From NCBI GenBank assembly GCA_009926205.1, contig RFPI01000013.1, positions 1 to 35,907 of the forward strand: a stretch of DNA of 35,907 bases, written 5' to 3'. Origin of the DNA: Methylophilaceae bacterium (lineage in GTDB: Bacteria; Pseudomonadota; Gammaproteobacteria; Burkholderiales; Methylophilaceae). Under the pieces are notes generated by a model that was not told where the DNA came from, ran no database searches, and worked only from the letters and a program-made list of their open reading frames with translations. Below are positions 1 through 8,432 of the stretch, piece after piece. The position numbers and the translations under genes are program-made. Each line of letters begins with the position of its first letter. The first letter of the stretch is position 1.

Positions 1-27
1 TGTATAGCGCTTACCTGAGTTTGACAT
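1..27 (-). CDS. Start of an unidentified gene, cut by the window edge
   Basis: Nine codons are visible, reading MSNSGKRYT, and the frame is open to the window edge. The start is supported by a strong ribosome-binding site, AAGGAG on the minus strand at 35-40, seven bases before the ATG at 27-25. The gene lies 57 bases downstream of the 84-aa gene on the same strand, so the two are probably co-transcribed. No function can be assigned from nine residues. Confidence 0.55.
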
Positions 28-84
28 CTCTAATCTCCTTACCAATTGATGAGTCTATCCTCTCTCAATACCTGGTACAAAAAA

Positions 85-339
85 TTAACTCAGTTCAGTA
101 GCCTTATACAGCTTATAGTTGGCCAAGTTGCTGACTAAATATAAATTGTCCTTGCCGTTGCCAGACTGGGTAAAATCAAAGGTGACTTGGTTTTCTACAC
201 CGATATAAACGGAGTCGACTTTATTGGTGCCATTGATATAGATGGTTTGGTTATCTAATACTGCGTCGGAATAGTCGATATTGAATTTCGCTAGTCCACT
301 GGTATTGTTTTTCATAAAATAACGCGAGACTTTTGCCAT
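85..339 (-). CDS. Small protein of unknown function (84 aa)
   Basis: I do not recognise this gene. The start ATG at 339-337 has an AGGAT ribosome-binding site six bases upstream (minus strand, 346-350), which supports translation. The product is short, polar and predicted rich in beta strands, with no signal peptide, membrane segment or cysteine. Its second half has alternating hydrophobic and polar residues (DSVYIGVENQVTFDFTQSG, then DNLYLVSNLANYKL). This faintly resembles the N-terminal or repeat modules of large secreted RTX or adhesin-like proteins, but that is an impression only. A second gene with a strong ribosome-binding site follows immediately (1-27), so this may be the first cistron of an operon or a short stand-alone module of a larger secreted protein. 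It diverges from secB, 209 bases away. Confidence 0.6.
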   Translation of the reverse strand: MAKVSRYFMKNNTSGLAKFNIDYSDAVLDNQTIYINGTNKVDSVYIGVENQVTFDFTQSGNGKDNLYLVSNLANYKLYKATELS

Positions 340-393
340 TTAGCAATCCTTTTTAATTTTTTGCGCTTTTCTTGTTGTTATGCGCTTGTTAGG

Positions 394-423
394 TGGGCAT
401 GGTGCCCAATTATGAAGATTATA
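394..423 (-). promoter_or_regulatory. Possible promoter -10 box and leader palindrome of the 84-aa gene
   Basis: On the minus strand a perfect TATAAT lies at 423-418, with no convincing -35 box at 16-18 bases. Directly after the expected start point is a palindrome, TGGGCA-TGG-TGCCCA (394-408). In the transcript it would form a tight hairpin, or as DNA it could be an operator. About 55 bases then separate it from the 84-aa gene's start codon. Confidence 0.35.
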
Positions 424-548
424 ATACCATTAAATATGTATGAATGAATTATTTAGTGTACAAATTGCAAGTCACCCGATTGGCTTAATTAGGGTAAAAT
501 GGGCAAGTTTTTAACAACTTTAAAACCCAGTTTATTTAAGGAACCGTC

Positions 549-1049
549 ATGGCTACTAAACAACCGGCAGCCCAACCATCAGGAGAGGCGCAAGCCGCTG
601 CTCAAAATTCAGATCCTAGCTTTGTCATTGAAAAGCTCTATGTAAAAGATATGTCTTTGGAAATCCCTAATGCACCGCAAGTGTTTACACAGCGTGAAGT
701 GCCACAAATTGGCATTGAAATCGGTAATTACTCTGCTGTATTAGAACAAGGCATTTATGAAGTGGCTTTGCGTGTCACCGTAACGGCTAAAGTGGGTGAA
801 TCCACTGTGTTTTTAATCGAAGTACAACAAGCTGGTATCTTCCGCGTACAAAACGTACCTGACGAACATATTGAGCCTATCTTGGCGATTACTTGCCCGA
901 ATATTCTGTTCCCTTATGCACGTGAAGTGGTATCCGACATCTCCATTCGTGCAGGTTTCCCGCCAGTGACTTTGTCACCGGTCAATTTTGAGGCGATTTA
1001 TGCGCATCAAAAGGAACAAGAAGCACAACAAGCGCAAGCAAAGCACTAA
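549..1049 (+). CDS. secB: Protein-export chaperone SecB
   Basis: SecB is a cytosolic tetrameric chaperone that holds unfolded outer-membrane and periplasmic precursors and passes them to SecA. The 166-aa product matches the family in length and contains the conserved stretches CPNILFPYARE (about residues 117-127) and RAGFPPVTLSPVNFEAIY near the C-terminus. An Ala/Gln-rich variable N-terminus of about 22 residues precedes the core, and the C-terminus is a charged Gln/Ala-rich tail. The ATG at 549 is preceded by AAGGA at 538-542. The gene is followed by a clear terminator and then by gpsA, a common secB-gpsA arrangement in proteobacteria. Confidence 0.97.
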   Translation: MATKQPAAQPSGEAQAAAQNSDPSFVIEKLYVKDMSLEIPNAPQVFTQREVPQIGIEIGNYSAVLEQGIYEVALRVTVTAKVGESTVFLIEVQQAGIFRVQNVPDEHIEPILAITCPNILFPYAREVVSDISIRAGFPPVTLSPVNFEAIYAHQKEQEAQQAQAKH

Positions 1050-1064
1050 TTGAATAGTGATCAG

Positions 1065-1085
1065 CGCCCCGTCAGGGGCGTTTTT
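1065..1085 (+). terminator. Intrinsic terminator after secB
   Basis: The perfect stem CGCCCC / GGGGCG with loop GTCA is followed by five T residues, 15 bases after the secB stop. It should separate secB from gpsA at least partly, although gpsA begins only 32 bases later, so some readthrough or a promoter overlapping this region would be needed for gpsA. Confidence 0.85.
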
Positions 1086-1117
1086 ATTCAAGGCTATTTC
1101 AAGGTCAAGGAGTGGAA

Positions 1118-2107
1118 ATGAAAGTTGCAGTGTTGGGCGCTGGCGCATGGGGAACGGCCCTTGCGATGCATATTAGCCAACAGCATTCGGTATGCTTGTG
1201 GGCACATAAGCAATCGCATGTGGATGGCATGCGTCGCGTACGCGCAAATCCCATGTATTTGGGCGACTTTCCTTTTAATGACCATTTAAGCGTATCAGCT
1301 GACTTAGCCGAGACCATCCAAGGTGCTGCCTTTGTCTTGAGTGTGGTGCCAACTTCTGGCTTTAGAGCCACCTTGCAACAACTCAAGGATTTGCAGTGTC
1401 AGGTGCCGATTGTTTGGGCGAATAAAGGCTTGGAGCCACAAACAGCACTGTTGCCGCATGAGGTTGCTGCAGAAGTGTTGGGTAAAAATTATGCTTGGGG
1501 TGCTTTATCTGGCCCAAGTTTTGCCGCGGAATTAGTGCGGGGATTACCTACGGCAGTGACATTGGCGATGAATGATGCGAGCGCAGCTAAGCTTGCTGCA
1601 TCAGCTTTGCATGCAGGTAGTTTGCGCATTTATACCAGCGATGATGTGACTGGTGTCGCGGTAGGTGGAGCGCTGAAAAACGTGATGGCGATTGCCGCCG
1701 GGATATCCGATGGTATGCAGTTTGGTAATAATGCGCGTGCCGCGATGATTACGCGTGGCTTGGCCGAGATGACACGGTTTGGTGTTGCCTTGGGCGCACA
1801 AAAAGATACTTTTATGGGGTTGGCAGGCGCGGGTGATTTGATTCTGACTTGTACCGGACAGTATTCCCGTAATCGTGAAGTTGGCTTGCAACTTGCCAGC
1901 GGTCGTCCTTTAGAGGAAATCCTGAAAACACTTGGTCATGTGGCGGAGGGCGTATATACCGCCCGTGAGGTGTATCAGCGCGCCAAAACACTAGGGGTTG
2001 ATATGCCCATTACGGACGAGGTCAATCAGGTATTAAGTCATGGCAAATCAGCACGCGATGCGGTGATGGATTTGCTTGGGCGTGAGCAAAAAGCGGAGAA
2101 CGCTTAA
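1118..2107 (+). CDS. gpsA: Glycerol-3-phosphate dehydrogenase [NAD(P)+]
   Basis: GpsA reduces dihydroxyacetone phosphate to sn-glycerol 3-phosphate, the backbone precursor of phospholipids, in the cytosol. The N-terminal Rossmann motif GAGAWGTALA spans residues 7-16. Conserved lysines lie in WANKG (K103) and GGALKNV (K187), and the C-terminal substrate domain contains GLAGAGDLILTCTGQYSRNR. The ATG at 1118 was chosen over a GTG at 1112 because AAGGAG (1107-1112) is an ideal ribosome-binding site five bases before 1118 and would overlap the GTG. The product is 329 aa, normal for the family. The gene converges on trmL with only 23 bases between stops and no obvious terminator. Confidence 0.97.
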   Translation: MKVAVLGAGAWGTALAMHISQQHSVCLWAHKQSHVDGMRRVRANPMYLGDFPFNDHLSVSADLAETIQGAAFVLSVVPTSGFRATLQQLKDLQCQVPIVWANKGLEPQTALLPHEVAAEVLGKNYAWGALSGPSFAAELVRGLPTAVTLAMNDASAAKLAASALHAGSLRIYTSDDVTGVAVGGALKNVMAIAAGISDGMQFGNNARAAMITRGLAEMTRFGVALGAQKDTFMGLAGAGDLILTCTGQYSRNREVGLQLASGRPLEEILKTLGHVAEGVYTAREVYQRAKTLGVDMPITDEVNQVLSHGKSARDAVMDLLGREQKAENA

Positions 2108-2130
2108 AGCAATTCTGGCGCTTGAGTTGC

Positions 2131-2595
2131 CTACATCCCGCCATCAAAACCAAGCTGTCGCCAAGCTTCATACAACACGACGGCGACCGAGTTAGATAAA
2201 TTTAGACTGCGACTTTCCGGCAGCATAGGCAATCTTAATCGATGCTCAGCGGCAAATTCTTCTCGAACTTCCAATGGCAAGCCGCGTGTTTCAGGGCCAA
2301 ATACGAATACATCCTCATCGGCAAATTTTTCCAAATGATAATGACGTGAGCCTTTGGTGGTGAGCGCAAACATGCGTTTACCGGCAAGGGCCTGTTTGCA
2401 ATGTGCCCAGTCTTCATGCACTTGCATACTGGCGAACTCATGATAGTCCAGCCCAGCACGGATTAATTGCTTGTCTTGCAGACGAAACCCCATGGGTTCA
2501 ACCAAATGCAATTGCGCGCCAGTATTGGCACATAAGCGAATGATATTGCCGGTGTTGGGAGGAATTTCTGGTTCGAATAGGACGATATGCAGCAT
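2131..2595 (-). CDS. trmL: tRNA (cytidine/uridine-34-2'-O)-methyltransferase TrmL
   Basis: TrmL methylates the 2'-hydroxyl of wobble nucleotide 34 in certain leucine tRNAs, using S-adenosylmethionine. The 154-aa length and the SPOUT-fold signatures fit well: [13 protein letters not shown] (about 14-26), FGPETRGLP (about 99-107), and the trefoil-knot motif [22 protein letters not shown] in the C-terminal third, split here as [14 protein letters not shown] and VAVVLYE. It starts 27 bases after the comF stop on the same strand, so the two probably form a transcription unit. Related SPOUT enzymes exist, but the short single-domain form is typical of TrmL (YibK). Confidence 0.93.
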   Translation of the reverse strand: MLHIVLFEPEIPPNTGNIIRLCANTGAQLHLVEPMGFRLQDKQLIRAGLDYHEFASMQVHEDWAHCKQALAGKRMFALTTKGSRHYHLEKFADEDVFVFGPETRGLPLEVREEFAAEHRLRLPMLPESRSLNLSNSVAVVLYEAWRQLGFDGGM

Positions 2596-2622
2596 AACAA
2601 TATAGGGTGGGTTAACTCTTTG

Positions 2623-3348
2623 TTAATCGTGGTGTTCTGTTCTTGCGACCAACCAACATTGTACATGAGCTGCCCCATGTTGTTTTAGCTGTCGGGCCAG
2701 TTCATTCAAACTCGCACCTGTGGTCATCACATCATCCACAATGGCAATTTTTAACCCTCGTATATCTTGCCCACAACTAAAGGCGCCTCGAATATTACGA
2801 ATTCTTTGTTGCGCATCCAGACCGGCTTGCGGCGGTGTATGGATGATTCTTCGACAGCATTGCTGCAGCGGAATATGCAGGGCTAGGCTGATCATCTTGG
2901 CGAGTTCAAAGGATTGATTAAAGCCACGCTCAGCAACACGCAGCGCGTGCATAGGCATGGCTATGATGATGTCAGGCCGTTGTTTAAGTTGCTGGGCTAG
3001 TGTGACGATGAGGGCTTGTGCCAATGGCAGAGCAATATGCTGTTGCTGGCGATATTTGTATGCAGCGATGAGCTTTTCGACGGGATAGCGATAATGAAAA
3101 GCGGCGATGGTTTGGTCAAAATAAGGGGGTTTAGTTAAGCATTGACCACATAATTCACCCCAGCTGGGATTGCCACACTGCGGACAAGAGGGGCTGTCTC
3201 GCCAAGGTAAATGACGCTGACAGTCTTTGCAAATGCAGTTTGGGTGCGGGTTGGGGCTAAGTTTTACAGGGGTTTTGCACAAGACACAACGAGTGCCTAA
3301 CAAGGCATTTTTGAACAAATGAACAATTTTTAAGCAATTGTTTAGCAT
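2623..3348 (-). CDS. comF: ComF family phosphoribosyltransferase-like protein
   Basis: ComF-type proteins are associated with uptake of transforming DNA; E. coli GntX/YhgH is a relative. The N-terminal third holds cysteine pairs typical of the family's zinc-binding region (C21/C24, C40/C43, C55/C58, C67/C70). The C-terminal part is a type I phosphoribosyltransferase fold with the PRPP-binding signature IAIVDDVMTTGAS at about residues 202-214. The length of 241 aa is typical. The ATG at 3348 has only a weak, distant AAGGAT upstream. The gene diverges from the biotin operon and precedes trmL. Its exact biochemical role is not settled in any species, and nothing else here indicates competence. 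Confidence 0.88.
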   Translation of the reverse strand: MLNNCLKIVHLFKNALLGTRCVLCKTPVKLSPNPHPNCICKDCQRHLPWRDSPSCPQCGNPSWGELCGQCLTKPPYFDQTIAAFHYRYPVEKLIAAYKYRQQQHIALPLAQALIVTLAQQLKQRPDIIIAMPMHALRVAERGFNQSFELAKMISLALHIPLQQCCRRIIHTPPQAGLDAQQRIRNIRGAFSCGQDIRGLKIAIVDDVMTTGASLNELARQLKQHGAAHVQCWLVARTEHHD

Positions 3349-3363
3349 TATTTGGTATTATCC

Positions 3364-3390
3364 TTAACAGCTTGTTTTTACGTGTATAAT
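3364..3390 (+). promoter_or_regulatory. Probable promoter of the biotin operon
   Basis: TTAACA (3364-3369, five of six matches to the -35 consensus) and a perfect TATAAT (3385-3390) are separated by 15 bases, slightly shorter than ideal. Transcription would begin near 3397, about 32 bases before the first gene of the biotin cluster. I saw no clear inverted repeat of BirA-operator type over it. Confidence 0.5.
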
Positions 3391-3428
3391 CGTGCCGTTT
3401 TAATGATTTTTATATATGAGAGAAAGTG

Positions 3429-3857
3429 ATGACCGCAGACTCACGTCGTCCTAACAGGACTACTGTCACTCGCCAAATAAGCGCCAAACAACAAATGCGT
3501 TCGGCACAGAGTTTTACATTCTTCTCTTGTTTGGCTGTGCTAGCCCTTCCGCTGGTAATCCCTATGTTTATTTGGGTAGCGGCGTCTATTTTTATGTATG
3601 CCGCTGCCGCTCACCATCCCAATCCTAAGGTAGTGGATTATGTGCGCTACGCTGGATATCGTTTTTATGCGACGTTTGCATTATTAGTGGTGATGGGATT
3701 TTTTGGCTTTATGTTGGCGGAATGGATAGGGCGTTTGAATTTGATTTTGTTAGTTTGGGCCATCACCATCTTGCTGGTGATTCCCTTGGGTGTTCGTGAT
3801 ATGTGGCGTGCGGCAAAAGACGATTGGCAGGATATAACCGTGGAGGTAGAGGCATGA
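3429..3857 (+). CDS. Small inner-membrane protein of unknown function, coupled to bioB
   Basis: I do not recognise this family. The 142-aa product has a basic, Ser/Thr/Arg-rich N-terminus of about 28 residues, then three predicted membrane segments (about 29-60, which may be one long or two short helices, then 77-97 and 104-121). It ends in a charged tail, [19 protein letters not shown]. The tail suggests a cytoplasmic C-terminus, but topology is uncertain. The ATG at 3429 was preferred to an adjacent GTG at 3426; the ribosome-binding site is weak. Its stop overlaps the bioB start (ATGA at 3854-3857), so its translation is coupled to bioB. Being first in a biotin operon invites a link to biotin or precursor handling, but the sequence shows no known transporter signature such as BioY. 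Confidence 0.8.
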   Translation: MTADSRRPNRTTVTRQISAKQQMRSAQSFTFFSCLAVLALPLVIPMFIWVAASIFMYAAAAHHPNPKVVDYVRYAGYRFYATFALLVVMGFFGFMLAEWIGRLNLILLVWAITILLVIPLGVRDMWRAAKDDWQDITVEVEA

Positions 3858-4864
3858 GTGAATTGAGTACGAGCGAAATTGATTTGAGCCAGTTAAAGCG
3901 CAACCAACATGAGCATCATTGCTCGGAGTCGGTTGAGCGTTGGACCATAGAGCAAATTGAGGCGTTGTATGCCTTGCCATTTAATGACTTGCTGTTTCAG
4001 GCGCAAACCGTTCACCGCAATCACTTCGACGCGAATGCTGTTCAAGTCAGCACCTTGCTCTCCATTAAAACTGGAGGGTGCTCCGAAGACTGTGGCTATT
4101 GCCCACAAGCGGCACGCTATCATACAGGCGTAGAGAACGAGCCTTTGATGGCGTTGGATGACGTGCTGCAAGCAGCGCGTGAAGCCAAAGCCAATGGCGC
4201 GAGTCGATTTTGTATGGGGGCTGCTTGGCGTAGCCCTAAACAAAAAGATCTAGAGCCCGTATTAAAAATGATTGCCGAGGTGAAATCACTGGGCTTGGAG
4301 ACCTGTGCTACTTTGGGCATGCTGAAACAAGGTCAAGCCGAGCAACTCAAGCAAGCGGGCTTAGATTATTACAATCACAATCTGGACACTGCGCCAGAAA
4401 TGTATGGCGATATTATTTCTACGCGTACTTACCAAGATCGCTTAGAGACATTAGATAGCGTACGCGAAGCCGATATCAATGTATGCTGTGGTGGCATTAT
4501 TGGTATGGGCGAAAGTCGCAGTCAGCGTGCAGGTTTGATTGCACAATTGGCGAATATGTCTCGCCCACCAGAAAGTGTCCCTATCAATCTGCTCACCCAA
4601 GTCGAGGGTACGCCTCTGTATGGCACGGATGAACTCGATCTATTCGAATTTGTACGCACCATTGCGGTGGCACGTATTACCATGCCGACCAGCTATGTAC
4701 GCTTGTCCGCTGGTCGTCAAAGTATGCATGAAGGGATACAAGCTTTGTGTTTCTTGGCGGGTGCAAACTCGATTTTCTATGGTGAAAAATTACTCACCAC
4801 CGGGAATCCAGAAGCCGATGCAGATCGTCAGTTGTTTGCCAAATTAGGCATACATCCGATTTAA
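3854..4864 (+). CDS. bioB: Biotin synthase
   Basis: BioB is a radical SAM enzyme that inserts sulfur into dethiobiotin to give biotin, the last pathway step. The [4Fe-4S]/SAM motif CxxxCxxC is seen as C76, C80 and C83 ([12 protein letters not shown]), with the family motif [13 protein letters not shown] further on and a conserved [13 protein letters not shown] region. The start ATG at 3854 was chosen because GGAGG (3842-3846) precedes it by seven bases and it overlaps the upstream stop. Reading frames extending further upstream lie inside the preceding gene. The 336-aa protein has about 20 extra N-terminal residues compared with E. coli BioB. bioF follows after 13 bases. Confidence 0.97.
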   Translation: MSELSTSEIDLSQLKRNQHEHHCSESVERWTIEQIEALYALPFNDLLFQAQTVHRNHFDANAVQVSTLLSIKTGGCSEDCGYCPQAARYHTGVENEPLMALDDVLQAAREAKANGASRFCMGAAWRSPKQKDLEPVLKMIAEVKSLGLETCATLGMLKQGQAEQLKQAGLDYYNHNLDTAPEMYGDIISTRTYQDRLETLDSVREADINVCCGGIIGMGESRSQRAGLIAQLANMSRPPESVPINLLTQVEGTPLYGTDELDLFEFVRTIAVARITMPTSYVRLSAGRQSMHEGIQALCFLAGANSIFYGEKLLTTGNPEADADRQLFAKLGIHPI

Positions 4865-4877
4865 CTCTTCCCTCACG

Positions 4878-6038
4878 ATGCTGAAACAACTACAAGCCGA
4901 GCTGGCGCAACGCGCCAAATCAGGACTGATGCGTCAGCGCCGTGTGTTGTCTGGAGCTCAACAGCCAGAAATCGACTTAGATGGGCAAGCCTTATTAGCC
5001 TTTGCTAGTAACGATTATTTAGGTTTGGCACACCATCCACAATTGATACAAGCCACCCAACAAGCCCTAGGACAAGTTGGTGTCGGCGCCGGCGCTTCGC
5101 ATTTGATTAATGGCCACCATGCGCTGCATGAGCAAGCCGAAAAAACCTTGGCGGCATTTGTTGGCTACCCAAACGGACTGTTATTTAGCACTGGATATAT
5201 GGCCAATTTGGGTATCGTCTCTGCCTTGCTTGGGCGCGAAGATGCCTTGTTTGCGGATAAACTCAATCATGCTTGCTTGAACGATGCCGCCATATTATCC
5301 CGTGCAAGTTTTCAGCGATATGCGCATCAGGACTTGGCTGCTTTAGAACGATTGTTGGCCAATAGCCATGCGCGGCGAAAGTTAGTCGCGGTTGATGCAG
5401 TATTTAGTATGGATGGCGATATTGCCGATGTTCCGCGCTTGTTAGCTTTATGTGAGCAATATGATGCCTATTTGTTGTTGGACGATGCGCATGGATTTGG
5501 GGTGTTAGGCCAACAAGGTCGCGGCATCCTCAGTCATTTTTCAGTCAGCTCAGAGCGCATTATCTATATGGCGACGCTAGGCAAAGCTGCTGGTGTGGCC
5601 GGTGCATTTGTCGCGGCGACACCAGTCATCATGGAGTATTTGATGCAGTTTGCGCGCACCTATGTGTATACCACCGCAACACCTCCTGCATTGGCGGCTG
5701 CGCTGATCCAGAGCGTTGCTGTGATGCAGCAAGAGCCTCAGCGACAGCAACATTTAATCGATTTAATTGCCTATCTGAAACAACATTGTGTATTGCAACA
5801 TTGGCATTTGATGCCGTCTGATACCGCGATACAACCTTTGTGGGTAGGGGATGCAGAAATGGCCGTCAGATTGAGCCTAAAGTTAATGCAGGCGGGCATT
5901 TATGTCCCCGCGATACGCCCACCCACCGTGCCACAAAATAGCGCCAGATTACGCATCTCACTGAGTGCCGCGCATACCCAAGCGCAAGTGCAACAGCTGA
6001 TAGCAGCCCTGCATCAAGCAGAAAGTGAATTGGCGTGA
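4878..6038 (+). CDS. bioF: 8-amino-7-oxononanoate synthase
   Basis: BioF condenses pimeloyl-ACP (or -CoA) with L-alanine, using pyridoxal phosphate, to make KAPA, the first step of biotin ring assembly. It belongs to the alpha-oxoamine synthase family. Visible motifs are AFASNDYLGL near residue 41, GAGASHLINGHH (about 70-81), the cofactor-binding LDDAHGFGVLG (201-211) and the Schiff-base lysine K236 in TLGKAAGVAGAFV. The length of 386 aa is normal. No ribosome-binding site is visible in the pyrimidine-rich 13-base gap after bioB, so translation probably relies on ribosomes finishing bioB. The bioF stop overlaps the bioH start. Confidence 0.97.
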   Translation: MLKQLQAELAQRAKSGLMRQRRVLSGAQQPEIDLDGQALLAFASNDYLGLAHHPQLIQATQQALGQVGVGAGASHLINGHHALHEQAEKTLAAFVGYPNGLLFSTGYMANLGIVSALLGREDALFADKLNHACLNDAAILSRASFQRYAHQDLAALERLLANSHARRKLVAVDAVFSMDGDIADVPRLLALCEQYDAYLLLDDAHGFGVLGQQGRGILSHFSVSSERIIYMATLGKAAGVAGAFVAATPVIMEYLMQFARTYVYTTATPPALAAALIQSVAVMQQEPQRQQHLIDLIAYLKQHCVLQHWHLMPSDTAIQPLWVGDAEMAVRLSLKLMQAGIYVPAIRPPTVPQNSARLRISLSAAHTQAQVQQLIAALHQAESELA

Positions 6039-6823
6039 GTGCCTTGTATATCGAGCAAATAGGAGCGGGTCAGCCCTTGGTGATATTGCATGGTTGGGGA
6101 ATGCATGGGGGTATTTGGCAAACCGTGCGCGATGGACTCGCCGAGCATCACCGTTTGTATATTGTCGACTTGCCCGGTATGGGATTTAGTGATGCACTGT
6201 TGGCCGAGCATTTGCCCCAAGTCGCCAACGCAATGCGCGCCGAATTAAATCAACTGATTGCACAACCATATCACCTGATTGGATGGTCGTTAGGTGGCTT
6301 GCTGGCCATGCAGATGGCCTTACAGGAATCCTCTGCCATCGCTAAATTGATATTGGTCGCAACCACGCCTTGTTTTGTCGATAGACACGATTGGCAACAT
6401 GGGGTGCCTAAACAAGTATTCCACGGCTTTTTCAAAGAGGTGATGCAAGATTTTGCCAGTGCCTTAGAAAAATTTTTGGCGCTGATTGCGATGGGGAGTA
6501 GTCATACTCGTCAAGAAGTAAAAATGCTATTGCAAGTAATGCTGCAGCGTCCTCATCCTAGGCTGCAGTCTTTGCAAGCAGGATTGAAATTACTATTAGA
6601 GTCAGATTTGCGTGAGCAACTGCAAGATATCCAACAGCCTGTGTTATGGATACATGGTGAGCGCGATCGCTTATGTCCAGTCTCGGCGGCGCAATGGGCG
6701 ACGCAACAATTGCCCCAAGCCACACTAGAGATTTTTCCGGCTGCAGGGCATGAGCCCTTCATTTCGCATCCTCAACAATTTGTGCAAAGCGTCAACGCAT
6801 TTTTAGGAACCTCATCGTCATGA
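6035..6823 (+). CDS. bioH: Pimeloyl-ACP methyl ester carboxylesterase
   Basis: BioH removes the methyl group from pimeloyl-ACP methyl ester, ending fatty-acid-style chain growth and releasing the substrate for BioF. It is an alpha/beta hydrolase. The oxyanion region LHGWGMHGGIW spans 18-28, the nucleophile is S85 in GWSLGG, and the acid and base are D211 (HGERDRLCP) and H239 (AAGHEPF), all near the E. coli BioH positions. The GTG start at 6035 overlaps the bioF TGA by four bases and gives the expected N-terminus. The bioH stop in turn overlaps bioC (ATGA), making a tightly coupled chain of three genes. Its place between bioF and bioC makes BioH much likelier than another esterase. Confidence 0.94.
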   Translation: MSALYIEQIGAGQPLVILHGWGMHGGIWQTVRDGLAEHHRLYIVDLPGMGFSDALLAEHLPQVANAMRAELNQLIAQPYHLIGWSLGGLLAMQMALQESSAIAKLILVATTPCFVDRHDWQHGVPKQVFHGFFKEVMQDFASALEKFLALIAMGSSHTRQEVKMLLQVMLQRPHPRLQSLQAGLKLLLESDLREQLQDIQQPVLWIHGERDRLCPVSAAQWATQQLPQATLEIFPAAGHEPFISHPQQFVQSVNAFLGTSSS

Positions 6824-7755
6824 GCGACGATCAATACAGCTTAGATAAAGCCCAAGTGCGATTGGCCTTCAGCCGTGCCGCGCAGGACTATGATGCGCAT
6901 GCGGTATTACAAAGTGAGGTGCGCGCACAGATGCTAGAGCGTTTGGATTTACTCAAGTCGCCGCCTACCCGTATTTTAGATTTGGGTTGTGGCACTGGCG
7001 TGGCTGGAGCGGCATTGGCTAAACAGTTCAAGCACGCACACATCATCAGTTTGGATTTGTCCGAGGCGATGCTAGAAAAAGCTCGTGCACAACATGGTGG
7101 ATGGGGACACTGGCTGCAAAAAGGGTTAGCGAAATTAGGCTTTGCCAAGCAGCAACAACATCACTACCTGTGTGCTGATATGGAGCGTTTACCGCTGGCG
7201 GATGCCAGTGTGGATATGGTGTGGTCCAACTTGGCTTTACAGTGGTGTAACGATTTGGATGCCACCTTTGCGGAAATTCATCGCGTGTTAAAACCAGATG
7301 GCGCGCTCATGTTTGCCAGTTTTGGGCCCGACACCCTAAAAGAATTGCGTTTAGCGAGTCAGCAAGTAGATGGGCATATACACGTTAATCGCTTTATTGA
7401 TATGCATGATGTGGGCGATGCATTAGTGCGTGCAGGTTTTGCCGGGGTAGTTCTTGATGTGGACTACTTTACTTTGCAATATGCGGCAGTGATCGATTTG
7501 ATGCGGGACTTAAAAGCCATCGGGGCACACAACGCTGCGCAGGGTCGCCGACGCGGATTGTCGGGTCGACGCTTTTTGCAAGATTTAGCGCAAGCATATG
7601 AAGCTTTTAGACGCGATGACAAACTGCCTGCCAGCTATGAAGTCGTCTATGGTCATGCTTGGCGTCCGCAGCAAAAACCGAGTACCAAGTTTGATATGCC
7701 AGATGTTGCGCCTATCAATTTTGTCAGCAAAAAAGACGATGGCTTAGAAAGGTAA
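6820..7755 (+). CDS. bioC: Malonyl-ACP O-methyltransferase
   Basis: BioC methylates the free carboxyl of malonyl-ACP with S-adenosylmethionine, disguising it so that the fatty-acid synthase can elongate it to a pimeloyl chain. The class I methyltransferase motif LDLGCGTG lies at residues 53-60, with LSEAMLEKA and DMERLPLADASVDMVWSNLALQW supplying later motifs (split here by eye). The 311-aa protein is about 60 residues longer than E. coli BioC. The extra sequence lies partly in a Gln/His-rich insertion near residue 105 and partly at the C-terminus. It overlaps bioH by four bases and is followed by bioD after five bases. Confidence 0.94.
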   Translation: MSDDQYSLDKAQVRLAFSRAAQDYDAHAVLQSEVRAQMLERLDLLKSPPTRILDLGCGTGVAGAALAKQFKHAHIISLDLSEAMLEKARAQHGGWGHWLQKGLAKLGFAKQQQHHYLCADMERLPLADASVDMVWSNLALQWCNDLDATFAEIHRVLKPDGALMFASFGPDTLKELRLASQQVDGHIHVNRFIDMHDVGDALVRAGFAGVVLDVDYFTLQYAAVIDLMRDLKAIGAHNAAQGRRRGLSGRRFLQDLAQAYEAFRRDDKLPASYEVVYGHAWRPQQKPSTKFDMPDVAPINFVSKKDDGLER

Positions 7756-7760
7756 ATCGC

Positions 7761-8420
7761 ATGCAATCTCAACATCAGCGCGCTATGTTTGTGACAGGGA
7801 CCGATACCGATGCAGGCAAAACCTATATCAGTGCAGCGCTATTGCGTCATTTTGCTGCGCAGTCCTTGCGCGTCGTGGGGATGAAACCAGTGGCGTCAGG
7901 CGTAACTGAATTGGATGGTGTATTACACAATTCAGATGTGACGCAACTGAGACAAGCCAGCAATGTGCAAGCAGATGTGCGCTGGATCAATCCTTATTGT
8001 TTTGCCCCGGCGATTGCTCCACATATTGCTGCCCAACAAGCCGGCGTGACCATCGATTTACAACAGATTAAACAAGCTTATGAGCAACTATGTGGCATGG
8101 CGGATGTGGTCGTGGTGGAGGGCGCAGGTGGTTGGTTGGTGCCTCTCAATGGTCAGCAAACAATTGCAGATTTGGCGCAATTGCTCGATATCCCAATCGT
8201 CTTGGTGGTGCGCATCCGTTTGGGCTGTATCAATCATGCCCTGTTGAGTGTGGCGGATATCCAGCGTAGAGGCTTGACTCTGTTGGGCTGGGTGGCGAAT
8301 TGTATGGAGGATGAGATGCCGGTCATGCAAGAAAATATTGCCACTTTGCAGCAGCTTATCGCCGCGCCTTGTTTGGCGGTGGTAGGTCATCACGGCCAGG
8401 TAAACTTTAACGGAATTTAG
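7761..8420 (+). CDS. bioD: ATP-dependent dethiobiotin synthetase
   Basis: BioD uses ATP and CO2 to close the ureido ring of 7,8-diaminononanoate, giving dethiobiotin for BioB. The N-terminal P-loop GTDTDAGKT (13-21) is the family hallmark, followed by MKPVASG (41-47) and VVVEGAGGWLVPL around residues 113-125. The length of 219 aa is normal. A GAAAGG sequence at the end of bioC probably serves as its ribosome-binding site. This is the last gene of the biotin operon and it converges on nadD with only 12 bases between stops and no terminator. bioA, which supplies the BioD substrate, is not in the window. Confidence 0.96.
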   Translation: MQSQHQRAMFVTGTDTDAGKTYISAALLRHFAAQSLRVVGMKPVASGVTELDGVLHNSDVTQLRQASNVQADVRWINPYCFAPAIAPHIAAQQAGVTIDLQQIKQAYEQLCGMADVVVVEGAGGWLVPLNGQQTIADLAQLLDIPIVLVVRIRLGCINHALLSVADIQRRGLTLLGWVANCMEDEMPVMQENIATLQQLIAAPCLAVVGHHGQVNFNGI

Positions 8421-8432
8421 TTTTCAATTAAA

